Assembly (NCBI RefSeq): GCF_021869535.1
Contig: NW_026262712.1
Coordinates: forward strand, 69,224,100-69,288,099
Direction of reading: 5' to 3'
Length of the DNA: 64,000 bases
DNA from: Mytilus californianus
Taxonomy: Eukaryota; Mollusca; Bivalvia; Mytilida; Mytilidae
The notes under the pieces are model-generated. The model saw only the letters and a program-made list of their open reading frames with translations, was not told the DNA's origin and did no database searches. Numbering within the stretch: the stretch's first letter is position 1; every line of letters begins with the position of its first letter. This document shows positions 12,395 through 23,904 of this stretch, in pieces. The position numbers and the translations under genes were made by a program.

Positions 12395-12995
12395 TGTAGT
12401 GTAAGTGCCAAAATGATGGACGTTTTTAATATTTTTAGATTGGCTCACAGCATTGCGCCTCTCCTTGACGACCTCTTCTTACCTTCATATCAGTCTGCGT
12501 TCCTTCAGACACTTGTCAAAAACAAAAGGATCAAAGAGGCCATGTGTTCTTACATTAACAACCCAAACTTTAAGGATAGGGTTCCACTATTGTATCCCCC
12601 AGAACTATCATTTAAAGAAGCAACGGACACGGTTTCTTCAGCCTCATTTTTAGACGTATACCTCGAATTTGACATATACGGTCATCTCAGTACCAGAATA
12701 TATCACAAAAGAGATGATTTTAGTTTTTCAATTATCAATTTCCCCCACCTTAGAAGCAATATACCAACCTAACCTACATATGGGATATACATTATTCAAT
12801 TTATTCGGTATAGAATAGCTTGTATCTGCCACATAACTTTGTAAAACGTCACCAGTGTCTGACCAAAAGTTGATGAACCAGGGGTATGTTAATTAACATC
12901 TCTTCCTTTTTCTTAAAAAAAGTTCATCGGAAGGTACCAAGACCTGCTTGATAAATATTTCGTATCAACTTCCCAATTAATATACGATTGTCTTG
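12395..12995 (+). pseudogene. Penelope-like reverse transcriptase relic
   Basis: An open stretch ending at about 12770 carries RT blocks in order. A decayed APLLDDLFL lies at about 12454-12480, in the place of the usual G-x-x-CAPL-x-ADLFL block. LYPPEL follows at about 12592, then SASFLDVYLEFD at about 12640 and YHKRDDFSFSIINFPH at about 12702. After a stop, homology continues through PTYGIY (about 12770), LTKKLMNQGY (about 12857) and GRYQDLLDKY (about 12934) in shifted frames. The catalytic YxDD block is missing: the sequence jumps from the ADLFL region to NNPNFKD. It is therefore inactive. Assignment to PLE rests on similarity to RTs I know from bivalve genomes. A tail-like region follows directly. 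Confidence 0.75.
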
Positions 12996-13577
12996 AAATA
13001 TAGATTCTGAGTACTGACGTTTTCTATCATCCTAATAACGTGTTAAAATAAATTTCTTTCATTTGTCTTTTGAATTTACTGTTATTGTTCAGTCTATTTT
13101 TTGTGAGATCCATTTGACGTGGATCGGTACTTATACATCCCATCATTGTGTTATTGTGCAATGGTAAATGTTTGTATTCTTTTCTTTCATTTTGTTTATG
13201 TGCTTTGTCTATATGCCTTTTTGTGTTTCTTTTTTACATACTTGTTTGTTTTATAGTGATTAAGATTATACAAAATGTTGACTGTTGAACTATTTTGACA
13301 TTTTAACCTGTTTTTTATGTTTGTTCTGTTCACACGTAAAATATAATGAAATGTTATGGGACTGTCATGCAAGTGAGAGGTTTAGCTAGCTACAAAATCG
13401 GGTTAAGTCCACAATTTTCTACATTAGAAAATGTCTGTACCAAGTTAGGAATATGACAGTTGTTATACATTCGTTTGATATGTTTGGGCTTTTGATTTTT
13501 CCATTTGATTAGAAAGTTACCGTTTTGAATCCTGCTCGTAGTTTGGTATTTTTGGTATTTTACTTTTTACAACAAGT
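12996..13577 (+). repeat. Probable PLE 3' tail (family D)
   Basis: It directly follows the RT relic. From 13365 it holds the family D signature: GGGACTGTCATGCAAGTGAG, then GGTTTAGCTAGCTACAAAAT, CTGTACCAAGTTAGGAATAT, and an end near TTTGGTATTTTACTTTTTAC. The same signature stands alone at 14755, 39285 and 47155, as expected of a 3' region left by 5'-truncated insertions. The link between RT and tail is inferred from this adjacency and from remembered mussel sequences. Confidence 0.55.
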
Positions 13578-14525
13578 TCCACAAATATATCTTGCCCATT
13601 AAAAGGATTTGTTTCATTACTGTAATGTCTTCGTCAGTTGACCCAGGTTAATAATCATGTAATTTAACATATCAATTGCATGACTTGCTTCTGAACCATC
13701 GATAGTCACTTAAATTAATCTATGGATATATCATTATCTTCAAAAAAAGAAAAAAATGCATCTGAAATCAAACCTATTGCAAACATTATATATAAGTTTC
13801 TTATCATGTTATCTATGTCAAAAAAAAAAATAGATAATGTTTAATAATGGAGTCCACCGTGGACGATGAATCATTGTATTAAGTGGTGAGAATAAAAAGC
13901 CCAGCATGACAAATTCAGAAATTTTCATAAGAGAAAACTAATCTCATTAGCTATTCTAATTCATTTGATAATCAAGAGAAAACCATTTACCAGAGTTCGA
14001 AATCAAAACTATCAACAATAATAGGTCACCACACTTTCTTCAACAATGAAAACTTCAATTATATATAGGTATTTATGTAATGTAATTTTATTTATGAAAA
14101 ACATATGACAGCCATGAACCAATACACACCACTAAATAACAGGGGTTGTTGCAAATTATATCATTTATGAATAATGTTTATTCTTCACATAGTATCATAT
14201 ATACTCAAATATAAAGCATATAAGAAATATGCCAACACGACATCAAAACATATACATGAACCTTTATTTATATTACTTTCTATATCACCGCCATATGCAA
14301 AGGGGGCATAAAGTGTTAACACTTAAATGTCATACCGTCCGTCCGATTTTTGTACACCCTTACTGTTGTCTTCCTTGCTCTAATTTTATGAATTTCTTAG
14401 ACAATGCTAAGAACTACAGGACACAGACAGAGATAAAAGTTAAGCAGTGAATGATTAATCGTTCGGTGTTGAAACCTCACTGTGACTTTGAGATGAAGAA
14501 CAGCAATAAGCGCTGTTATTTTGCT
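13578..14525. other. Mostly featureless; small family A fragment
   Basis: AT-rich DNA. A short reverse-strand family A scrap (ATAGGTCACCACACTTTCTT, then CAACAATGA) lies at about 14020-14055. Nothing else is recognised. Confidence 0.5.
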
Positions 14526-14563
14526 CTTTTTTCTTTTTTTTTTTTTTCTTTTTTTTTTTTTTG
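14526..14563. repeat. Poly-T tract with interspersed C
   Basis: Runs of 15 and 14 Ts broken by single Cs. Low complexity. Confidence 0.9.
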
Positions 14564-15030
14564 CTGTGCATGAACTGATTTTGTCACTGGTTAGTCTTGT
14601 GTGGACGAAACGCGCGTCTTGCGTATTTAAATTTAAACCTGGTACCTTTTGTTAGCTATTATTCGTATGTTTCTCTGTCCTATTTGTTCTCCCATTTATT
14701 TGTATTGTAGTCATGTAATGTTGTCATTTTAATGTTATATTTAACATTGCCATAAAAGCGGGAGGTTTGGCTAGCTACAAAACCAGGTTCAATCCACCAT
14801 TTTTTTCTTAAAATGTCCTGTACCAAGTCAGGAAAATGGTCATTGTTATATTATAGTTCGTTTCTGTGTGTGTTACATTTTAATGTTGTGTTTCTGTTGT
14901 GTCGTAGTTCTCCTCTTATATTTAATTTGTTTCCCTCAGGTTTAGTTTGTAACCCGGATTTGTTTTTTCTCAATCGATTTATGAATTTTGAACAGCGGTA
15001 TACTACTGATGCCTTTATTTGTGTATAAAT
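14560..15030 (+). repeat. Families C and D joined (PLE-type 3' tail)
   Basis: GGACGAAACGCGCGTCTTGC (family C) lies at about 14602. It leads without a gap into the family D variant: GTCATGTAATGTTGTCATTT at about 14710, GCGGGAGGTTTGGCTAGCTA at about 14758, TGTCCTGTACCAAGTCAGGA at about 14814, TTTAGTTTGTAACCCGGATT at about 14940 and GAACAGCGGTATACTACTGA at about 14990. This shows C and D as consecutive parts of one unit. No RT sequence is attached here. Confidence 0.65.
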
Positions 15031-15769
15031 AGATACCTCAATTATTCTCCTTTTTAACTTTAATTATAGAAACGCCTTACTTTGAGATTATTTTAAATTG
15101 AATCATTATTTATCCCAGATTCACTATTTAAAAGATAAAGATATATGGTATGATATTCAATGAGACTATCTTCCACACTGATCATGTACTAGCTAGTAAA
15201 TAAATTAAGAAACAAGTGAGATGCTAAATCTTTCAATAAAATACACATACTGTTTCTTCTTATGAGTGTCGTTGTTGGTTGTGTTCCCAAGCAAGATGTT
15301 TCAACTTCACCATTCTATTCCTTACAGATAAACTTATTATAAAATTGATTTACAGCTGTAATCCCAGTTTATGTAATCAATATTTTGTATTTGCGTTACC
15401 ATTTAAGAATAGTTATTAGAATAGTATTTGGTTATTGCTATTTTTATACAAATACTTTAACAGTTATTATTCATGTAATCAATATGTGAAAGTAAAACGC
15501 ATATCAACAAACACGTGTGTCTACAGTCCATTTGCCGATAATTTCTTGATACACTGAAAAGTATTGGTCAAATAACATTTATGAACTGACAGGTACTTAA
15601 GTATACAATGCTTGAGTAAACGCAAGGCGTTTTTTTTTAATTACCCGAACCGGTAATGAATGGTACTTAATAGATCATCATAGTTCGTGTATTGAACACG
15701 TACTGAACAACTGAAAATGATCATGACATTTTTTTGCGGTATATTCAGGCAATTAAGAATTGTTCAGGT
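15031..15769. other. No feature seen
   Basis: AT-rich sequence with nothing recognised. Confidence 0.45.
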
Positions 15770-16025
15770 TAAAAGAGGGCGCAAAGATACTACACGGACA
15801 TTCAAAATACTAAATCGAAAATAAACTGACAATGCAATCGCTCAAAAATTCAAAAAAAATCAAACAAAACACACAAACACACAAACATACCAACAAAAGT
15901 ACACAAAAACAACATAGAAAACTACAGACTAAGCGACACGGAACCATCTAGTGGGGGTGATCTCAGGTTCTCTGGAATGGTAAGCAGATTCTGCTTTACA
16001 TGTGGCACTCGTCGTGTTGTTTGAA
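15770..16025 (+). repeat. Mussel repeat family B
   Basis: It starts with AAAGAGGGCGCAAAGATACT, carries AAATAAACTGACAATGCAAT and GGGGGTGATCTCAGGTTCTC, and ends with TACATGTGGCACTCGTCGTG. Within it an A-rich ACACAAACAC stretch has expanded. It forms an inverted pair with the next copy. Confidence 0.75.
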
Positions 16026-16195
16026 ATGACTGTTTTAGTATGAAAACATGTCACTGTTGTGTTTTAGTTTTTTACCGATATAACGGTCTTGACTATCTTT
16101 TGTCATGACAAATTTGTATCTATCTTTGGTCCAGTGTCGTGGTACAACATTTACCTTACCGATTTTTAGATAAGAGAGTATTACAAATCCTCAAT

Positions 16196-16405
16196 TTTGA
16201 CTTGTGGAGCAGGATCTGCTTACCTTTCCGGAGGACCTAAGATCATCCCCTTATTTTGTTGGAGTTTGTTTTCCTCAATCTTTAGATTCCTATGTTTTAT
16301 TCTGTGTACTGTTTATTATCTGTTGTTGTTTTTTTTTTTCTTTTTTAACCAAGGCGTTTTCAGATTTTTTTTTTCGAGATTGAATGCACTTTGGTTTTTT
16401 CGCCT
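16196..16405 (-). repeat. Mussel repeat family B, inverted copy
   Basis: The reverse-strand signature is clear: GACTTGTGGAGCAGGATCTG at about 16199, CCTTTCCGGAGGACCTAAGA at about 16223, and a decayed end at about 16397 reading CGCCTCTC. It lies 170 bp from the + copy, facing it. Confidence 0.7.
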
Positions 16406-19400
16406 CTCTTTTTGCATCAATGATAAGGTCTCAGTTAATCCTTTTTTACAGTTTAGTCCAAATCGTTAAAGTCGTCCTATTTCTCAAATGAAAAAAAAAC
16501 ATTGACGTTTGATAATAATTACAAATTTATTCTTATTCACGAATTGAAGGAGCCAAGGAAATCAAATACAACATAGCTTGAAGTAATTGTAGTCGTACTT
16601 GCATAAGAAAATGGTCTTGATGCAGTTTAACTTAACCAATATAAATTTGTTTCCTTATCCTGGAGAAAGACACGTCTCAAAATCATATATTGAAGTAAAG
16701 GCAAGTCAAGTAATTTTTCAGTGCTCAAATCTTTTTGTTTAAATTGTTAAATCTCGTCAGTGCATTAACATTTATTTTATATGCAAAAAAGGTTAAACAC
16801 TATAAACATGGTAAAGGATATAAGCGTCTCCTGATATGAATGCATCACCTGCAAATCTCCACTCAGTCAAAATATTTGATACATTTACAGATCAAACGAC
16901 GTTACTGGTATTTGAATACCTAATACCATGCATGAAAACATGTCGCATATGAGTTGATACACTACCATACCGTTTGATAAACCAGTTCATTACACTTAGT
17001 AAGTGTCGATATCAATATTTCGCAGTCAAAACTGTGTCACTGAAGTCCTTTTTGGGTGACCCTGTATGAGCGTGACATATCCTTTGAAACATTGCAATGC
17101 CATACGATATGAGTTTCAGAACGCATCAGTTTTGAACGTAACTCAACGGTTAGTGCTAATTTGGAGGTATGATTTCTGCATGAGATTGTGTTATTCATTA
17201 TGATTAAATTAAAAGAATTGAAATGCATATAAGCCAAAAACTATCTTAGCGTTTTATTTTATAACGATTTCAACGTTAACAGAACACTTTGTTTATTATT
17301 CTTAATGAAAATATTCATTTGTGCATTAGTGCATAAGTAAAACAGACCTTAAACGAACAATGTTGACACGGCCTTTATTGATTCTAAATATAGATTTGAG
17401 ATGCTGTTTTTATATGACTTTTGCATTGTTTTTGTTTCGTATATTTATAGAAAAGTAAAGATTTTTTTCTAATGTATAAACAGAATTAGGACTAATTGGA
17501 ATAAAATATATGAACTACTTTCTAAAACACGTGTTACAGATGTAAGTTATATTCAATACAGTTTTCGAATTGTGTAGAATTCATAATATAATTTGTTCCT
17601 GCATGCTTTTGTAATTATTTTCTCACTTAATTCTGATCATCACAGCAGAATATTTTTCTTGAAACAATGAGAGAGTTGGTATTTCATATTGAAGAAGAAA
17701 AAGGGCACTCTTTTAACTATTTATTTTCATGAACAACGTACGATTTTTTTCTGGAAATGCATGCTTAAGAAGATAGCTAAAGGAAAATTTAAAAGATAAG
17801 TATTCACTATGCTGCTGCCGATGAAAAAAAACACGAATGTGTTTAATCATTGAACTCAACAGACTAGAACAGTTGTCAGATAATTATAGTAAATTGTACT
17901 GAAAGATGTGTTCTTTGAATATTTAATTTGCGTATCTTTGGGTTTTTTTTACCTTTCGTCGTACTTTGAACTTTTTCTCATACGTGCGTATAACGTTTTT
18001 GGCGAAAACGCAGAAAAATATCAAAATTTATGAGATGACGTTTCTTATTTAATATTTCTTCCGTATCATTTTTTCAACTTGGTCTATCTTGATAAAATGT
18101 GTGAAGATATAATAAAATCAAAGTGCATGACTAACACTGTCTTCGATTTTGTCTTACGAAATGACATTCTTGTAATATTGATAATTTGATCATACTGTAT
18201 CAAATGACATGCATCAAGTGCTGACTTTCAACATATAAAAATATCTATCTATTTAGATTTTAAAAAACCAAATAATTCCGGAAAAAAATCTATTTTTGTA
18301 AACTTTTATTTCTTTTTAAAGATATTATTGACGTGAACTATAATGATAGTTAGTTAAATATAGTCGGTCACTCCTTTAACAGTTTTGGCAGTTTAAAGGT
18401 AAGATTTTAAACATCTAAATTTGAAATACCGTTTGTAAATACTATGTAATGGGTACTTAATTTTAAATTGTAATTAAGCTAAAATGTTGCTTTTTGCGAT
18501 AAAAAGGTAACTAAAGGCTCTCAAGATCGGGTGTCGCTTAATTAGATTTTTTGTATTTTTATAATATGGCCATCCTCCAGCATTAAGGACTAGAATATAA
18601 TACTTGACTTAGATATTCCTTTTTTGTTGAGCATGTTGATGTTGTATTTTTGATCTATTTTCTGCTCTTAGTTTCATTTTTTCTTGTATGATAAAATTTG
18701 CCTGAAAAAATGCGCAAACATTGTTATTCAAAGGAATATAACTTTGAAAAGAAATGGACTTATGATTAAAAATTTGGAGAATTATTTGTAGATTTTGTCA
18801 TGCTGACTTTTTTTTTTATCTTCAGTTAATCCCTATATTTTATATTTTACAAAACAAATTGTAACCCTTATCATTTAAGAAAAGAATCTCATAAAATGTT
18901 AGCAATGTTGACTCACTTGTTGATATTGTCGTGTTTAAATTTTTTAATGCTCACATTGTTTCTTCATCTTAAACAGTTCTATCATTAAAAGCCAAAATAA
19001 TGAAGAAAAACATTATGTGTACAGGACTTCTTGTTAGGGCACGACTAAACTTTCGTCTATATAAGTAATGGTTTCAGATCATATCTTGTTGATCATGTTT
19101 TATTGTTAACCATTGTGCATAACCTGCAAAATATGAAAAAAATGGTTAAAACATATCATTATAGGGGAGCTTGACATGTTCACTTTTCCGTATAACTTTT
19201 ATTTCAGAATACATCTTTATGTTGTTGATTTCATTTTTATACATTTGAAGGACGTTTACAAAATATCTTACTACTTTGCATCTCAACATGTAATACAGAA
19301 TAATACCAACTGATCATGCTCATGGGTAGTCACGGTCACTAAACACCCCCTATTAGTAGGACGATAAACATTGATTCCGACGTCTCCCGCTGATTTTGTC

Positions 19401-22055
19401 ATACATTAACAGTTACCTTAACGCAGAACTGACAGGACAATCTGTCTTCGAACTGTTCTAAACATGTTTCAAACTCTGTATTACATAATACCATAACATA
19501 CTCATCAAGAGTAACAAAAATGGATAAAAATAAAAACATAAATTACGAAAGAAGAAGAAAAGATAAATTAATATGTAGAAAGAATGTGCATAAATGAAAT
19601 GTCATCTTAAATAATTATAGCTGTCAAAAATGGAAAATCAGCATCTGTCAGGAACTGTTTTGAAAAATTACTGAAAAACAGTTATCTACACTGATTAGAC
19701 AAGATAGGTGACCGAAAATAGTACATTATGTTGAATTGCAGGTGTGCGCATATTGTACGTAGACAGTCACATCCAAATAAAAATATCGTGTTGAAAGATT
19801 ATCCTTTGCTGTGAAAAATACCTCAATTAATACATATTTATAATATGCAAATACAAAAGTTATTCAGGTCGCGGAATTTACACACTTTCTAATATCATTT
19901 CTTTATTTTCATCCGAACAATTTTGCTGTATTTTTTTAGAATACTTATACGGTTCTTAACGAGTCTAAAACTACTATTGTGCATCATTTTTATCACCGAA
20001 TTTCGTTTTAACTTTATCTAAATAGCCTATATGAAAAATCGAAAATAATCTTTATGAATTTCTTGATTAATGAAGACACCATGTTAAGCTCCAAAATATT
20101 GTTGGAGAATGTTTACATCATATAAGGTGTGGGAAGGTACTAATTATATATACAGATGAAATATAATGTTTACCCACTGTACGATACAATAAAATACTAT
20201 CGTATAAAATGGGTTCAGTCAAAGTTGTAATAACATGATTTTGTGGTCCCTTTAAAAAGATGATTATATCAAAAGGACTAAACATCAAGTCATTGTTGAA
20301 AAGCTACAAAAACCCTTATATGCAGAAAGTTTTCTATTGTCGTTCCCTATCATTACCATTCTAAATACCGGTAGATCAACTCATGAAATTATATAGTGTG
20401 ATTAGAACAGGGTCTTTTACTGATCATTCTACCCAGTAGTTGATTGTCGCCTATTTTTCTATTGAAAATTAATGCTTTTATAACCAGAATTTAATTAAAA
20501 ATAAGTAAAACTGGACTTTATAAGTGTATGATATAAAGTCAATGACCCATTGATTCATGATTACATTTATTTGAACAAAGGAGGATCTCCATTTATATAT
20601 TACAGTGTTCAGTTGTTAACAATCGTTCGAAAGAAGAATTAAAACTAGCATTACATTGTAATATTCACTGTGCGTTGTTTGAATCTTCTTTTCTTTTATC
20701 TATCATGTTTATAAGTAAGTTTTTGCAGATGTTGTCCGTTACAAGACAAAAGACAGGATGAATAATAATAGAAAAGTAGTCAATCATAACATTTTTTCTA
20801 TTTGATCACACAATAAGTTAAGCGCAAATGCGACGACAATATAACGAAATGATGAAACAGCTTAAGTTGTCAATCCGTTTCGCTACATGTACACCACATG
20901 CCCTTTTAAACATGGTTTTGACTTACTGCAAACAGTACTAGCACATATAAAAATAGAAATGCATGAAATGTGACATATTTGGGAACTAAATATGTAATGT
21001 TGTTGTTTACATTTTTTGTTTTGTTATAATAAAACACTCATGCAATCACGCAAATATAATTTACTTCATAGTTCTCTGTGAATTAATAAAAAAAATGCAT
21101 ATTTGCAAATAAAGTATCATAACAGAAACATCAGTGATGATGTCACTTGTTTGTAGCATTAAATTAATCATGTACATTGTTGACCAAAGGTTCCCTTCAG
21201 TCAGTAATACAGAAAGTCGAGTCGCAGAAAAACGGGTCTAAACAGAACAAATACTCCGCTTGATTTGAACTTCACCCGAGGATATTAAAAACAAAAGTTT
21301 GAGCATTATTACATATTGGTGTGAACTGAACACATATACAAACCAATAATGACAGAGGTATTAAATTACTTTAATATTATGTAGTCTCCCCCTCTGAATG
21401 TTTGCATTGACAAGTTTTATAATTCATTATCAGCCTCTTGCGTGATAATTTGATAAATACGGCGATCTCAAGTTGATAACCTTTGTTTGTATTATCTTCT
21501 TTTTTTTCGGATCTATAGTTGTAAGATAATAATGGATGGTTTTCTGTCATTTTCCCACTGACACATGTACTTGAATTAGTAACAGAACAAAATTATTTGA
21601 GCTGAACCTAACCACAGCTTCAACACTTCCAAATGGTTAATAAATTCATCTCTTTCTAAATATGCATTTTGCTCCGCTAGAATTCATTTGAGGTAAAGAT
21701 ATTGAAAAATGAGTTTGATCTAATATCCTCGATTAAAGTTTATATGTAGAACCTACTTCAGAGGTAAAACATTCCATTTTGAAAAACGATTTACTGTTTG
21801 TATCATACTAATGGTATATAATTGGCACTTTTATATTTAAAAAAAGGCATTAAACAAGTCATTATAGAGAAAATTGAAATGTGTTCCTTCGATGTGTTGT
21901 TATGTTTTACATTAATGTCATGAAAACCAGCTGTCTGTATCAAGGGGTTGACGGTAGTGATACGATGATTTCCATATTCAGCCTGAATTCCAGTATTCGG
22001 TTTCCATGTAGAAGTTGTTAATTCTAAGCTAAGGATTAAATTTTTACTAAAAAAC
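16406..22055. other. Long stretch without recognised repeats or genes
   Basis: 5.65 kb without any repeat family I know and without a convincing open frame. It may be single-copy intron or intergenic DNA. A short less AT-rich patch lies around 19320-19450. Short exons cannot be excluded. Confidence 0.5.
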
Positions 22056-22783
22056 AAGGTATTAAATAAAACTGGAAATCAACATCAAGTTTAGAAAACC
22101 TCCATTTCTTCTTTCCACTTTATTTCATGATGTTAGTTAGATTATTTTTTAATTTGATGTAACTATATATTTTTTTTAGTTGATTTTTTCATATTCAACC
22201 TATTCATTATGATTTAAAGACATATTGTTCATTATAACTTACCTTAAGAAATAAATTACAAACACTTGATAGTATGACTAAACCTTTTCATGTTATGTAA
22301 AAATGAAAACTTGGGAACTACGCTTATTCCATGCATGCATGGACGAAGGCAACTAACGGTAACTTATAACACAACAGACTCAGTCCATGCATGCATGAGC
22401 TAAACTAACTTTAAATAGACATATGCAATTATTCAATTATTCAAACAGACTTAGTCCATGTATGTATGGACTAAGTTAACATTACTCGCCTTCGTCCATG
22501 CATGCATGGAGTAAGCTTAGTTCTCAAATTTTCATGTTTACATAACATGAAAAGGTTTAGTCATACTATCAAGTGCTTGCAATTTTTTCCTCAAGGTAAG
22601 TTATAATGCACAATATGTCATTAAAGCATAATAAATAGGTTGAATATGAAAAAATCAACTAAGAAGAAAAAAATAATAGTTACACCAAATTAAAAAAACA
22701 ATCTAACATCATGAAATTAAGCGGTAAAAAGAAATGGAGGTTTTCTAAACTTGATGTTGATTTCTTGTTTTATTAAATACCTT
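22056..22783. mobile_element. 728-bp foldback palindrome with CATGCATG hairpins
   Basis: Bases 22056-22345 are inverted at about 22500-22783 with few mismatches, for example AACATCAAGTTTAGAAAACC at 22083 against GGTTTTCTAAACTTGATGTT at about 22739. The ~155-bp centre holds further palindromes: variants of TCCATGCATGCATGGA at about 22330, 22383, 22456 and 22496, some extended by AGT/ACT pairs. There is no open frame and no clear target duplication. A transcript through it would fold into a hairpin of about 290 bp. It could be a foldback transposon or an inverted duplication. Confidence 0.8.
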
Positions 22784-23247
22784 TTTTAAAGCAGATGCGG
22801 CGGATAAATCACATGTCTTTTTGTTTCTTAGCTCCATATCATTGCATTAGGGTGTTGACTATATGTACTTAAGTAGATTCTCAAACTACCTGACTATATC
22901 TCAAAACAATACTTTGACAGTATATTTTGACATATTATGATTAATTATTGAAAGGCCGTACAAAAAGAACGTGATTAACATGAAGAGCAAAAACAAACAT
23001 TATTGGGAAAATTTAACCTCTGAATCAGGCGAAAAAATTTCAACTATTAAATATTCAGATATTAAACCGTTTGTGGTCAGCATAACGTTTAGTTACTTTT
23101 TGTAACGTTAAAAAAACCGTTTTCCATTTAAGTATTATCTCGCTGGTGTATACATTGTACGTAGTACTGAATGTTTAAACTGTTAAGTAAAACATAATAA
23201 TACTAGTTGGAAGTACTTGATAAATTGCATGCTTATAATATTGGTGA
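22784..23247. other. No feature seen
   Basis: AT-rich spacer between the palindrome and the RT fragment. It may hide unrecognisable upstream PLE sequence. Confidence 0.4.
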
Positions 23248-23904
23248 TTCGAATATGTTCAAAGTTTTGATTTTTCTACCCTATATACCACGTTGCCTCA
23301 TAATCATATTAAAAAAAAATTCACACACCTGATTAAATGGGCATTTAAAAAGTCGGAATGCGAATATATATGTTCAAACCCTTTTAGGTTATTTTTTAGT
23401 AACAACAAACAAAAGAACTATGTCAATTGGACTTGCTTTGATACTTTAATTGCCCTTGAATTTTTACTCGATAACATTTTTGTTCGCTATGGAGATTCCG
23501 TATATCGTCAGGTTATCGGAATTCCCATGGGGACTTACTGTGCACCAATAATTGCGGATCTGTTTCTGTATTGTTATGAGTTACAATTTATGACTAAAAT
23601 CAGCAAAGACTCATTGAAACAACATCTGATTCAAAAATTTAATAACACTTTTAGATATTTAGATGATATATTGGCTCTCAATAATGACGACTTCAGTATG
23701 TACACTAAACATGCTAAAGAGATGTATCCTGCTGAACTAACTTTAAATAAAGCTAATACAAACAATGAACACTGCCCTTTCCTGGATCTTGATATATTTA
23801 TCTTTAACGGGAAGCTTAATACCAAAATTTATGATAAAAGATATGATTTTTCATTTTCTATTGTTAATTATCCATTTTTAGATTGTGACGTCCCCCATGT
23901 TTAA
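23248..23904 (+). pseudogene. Penelope-like reverse transcriptase fragment, 218 uninterrupted codons
   Basis: The frame is open from just after a TGA at 23245 to a TAA at 23902 and carries the RT core. Motif A is FDFSTLYTT (about 23266). Motif B is IGIPMGTYCAPIIADLFL (about 23515). Motif C is FRYLDDILALNN (about 23651), with both catalytic aspartates present. PFLDLDI (about 23776) and a YDKRYDFSF block (about 23830) follow. Both ends are cut: there is no start codon context, no N-terminal domain and no GIY-YIG endonuclease. RT homology stops at GDVP-like residues (about 23895), where LINE sequence on the other strand begins. Too incomplete to be active. The family call (PLE) is from similarity to known bivalve RTs. 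Confidence 0.8.
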
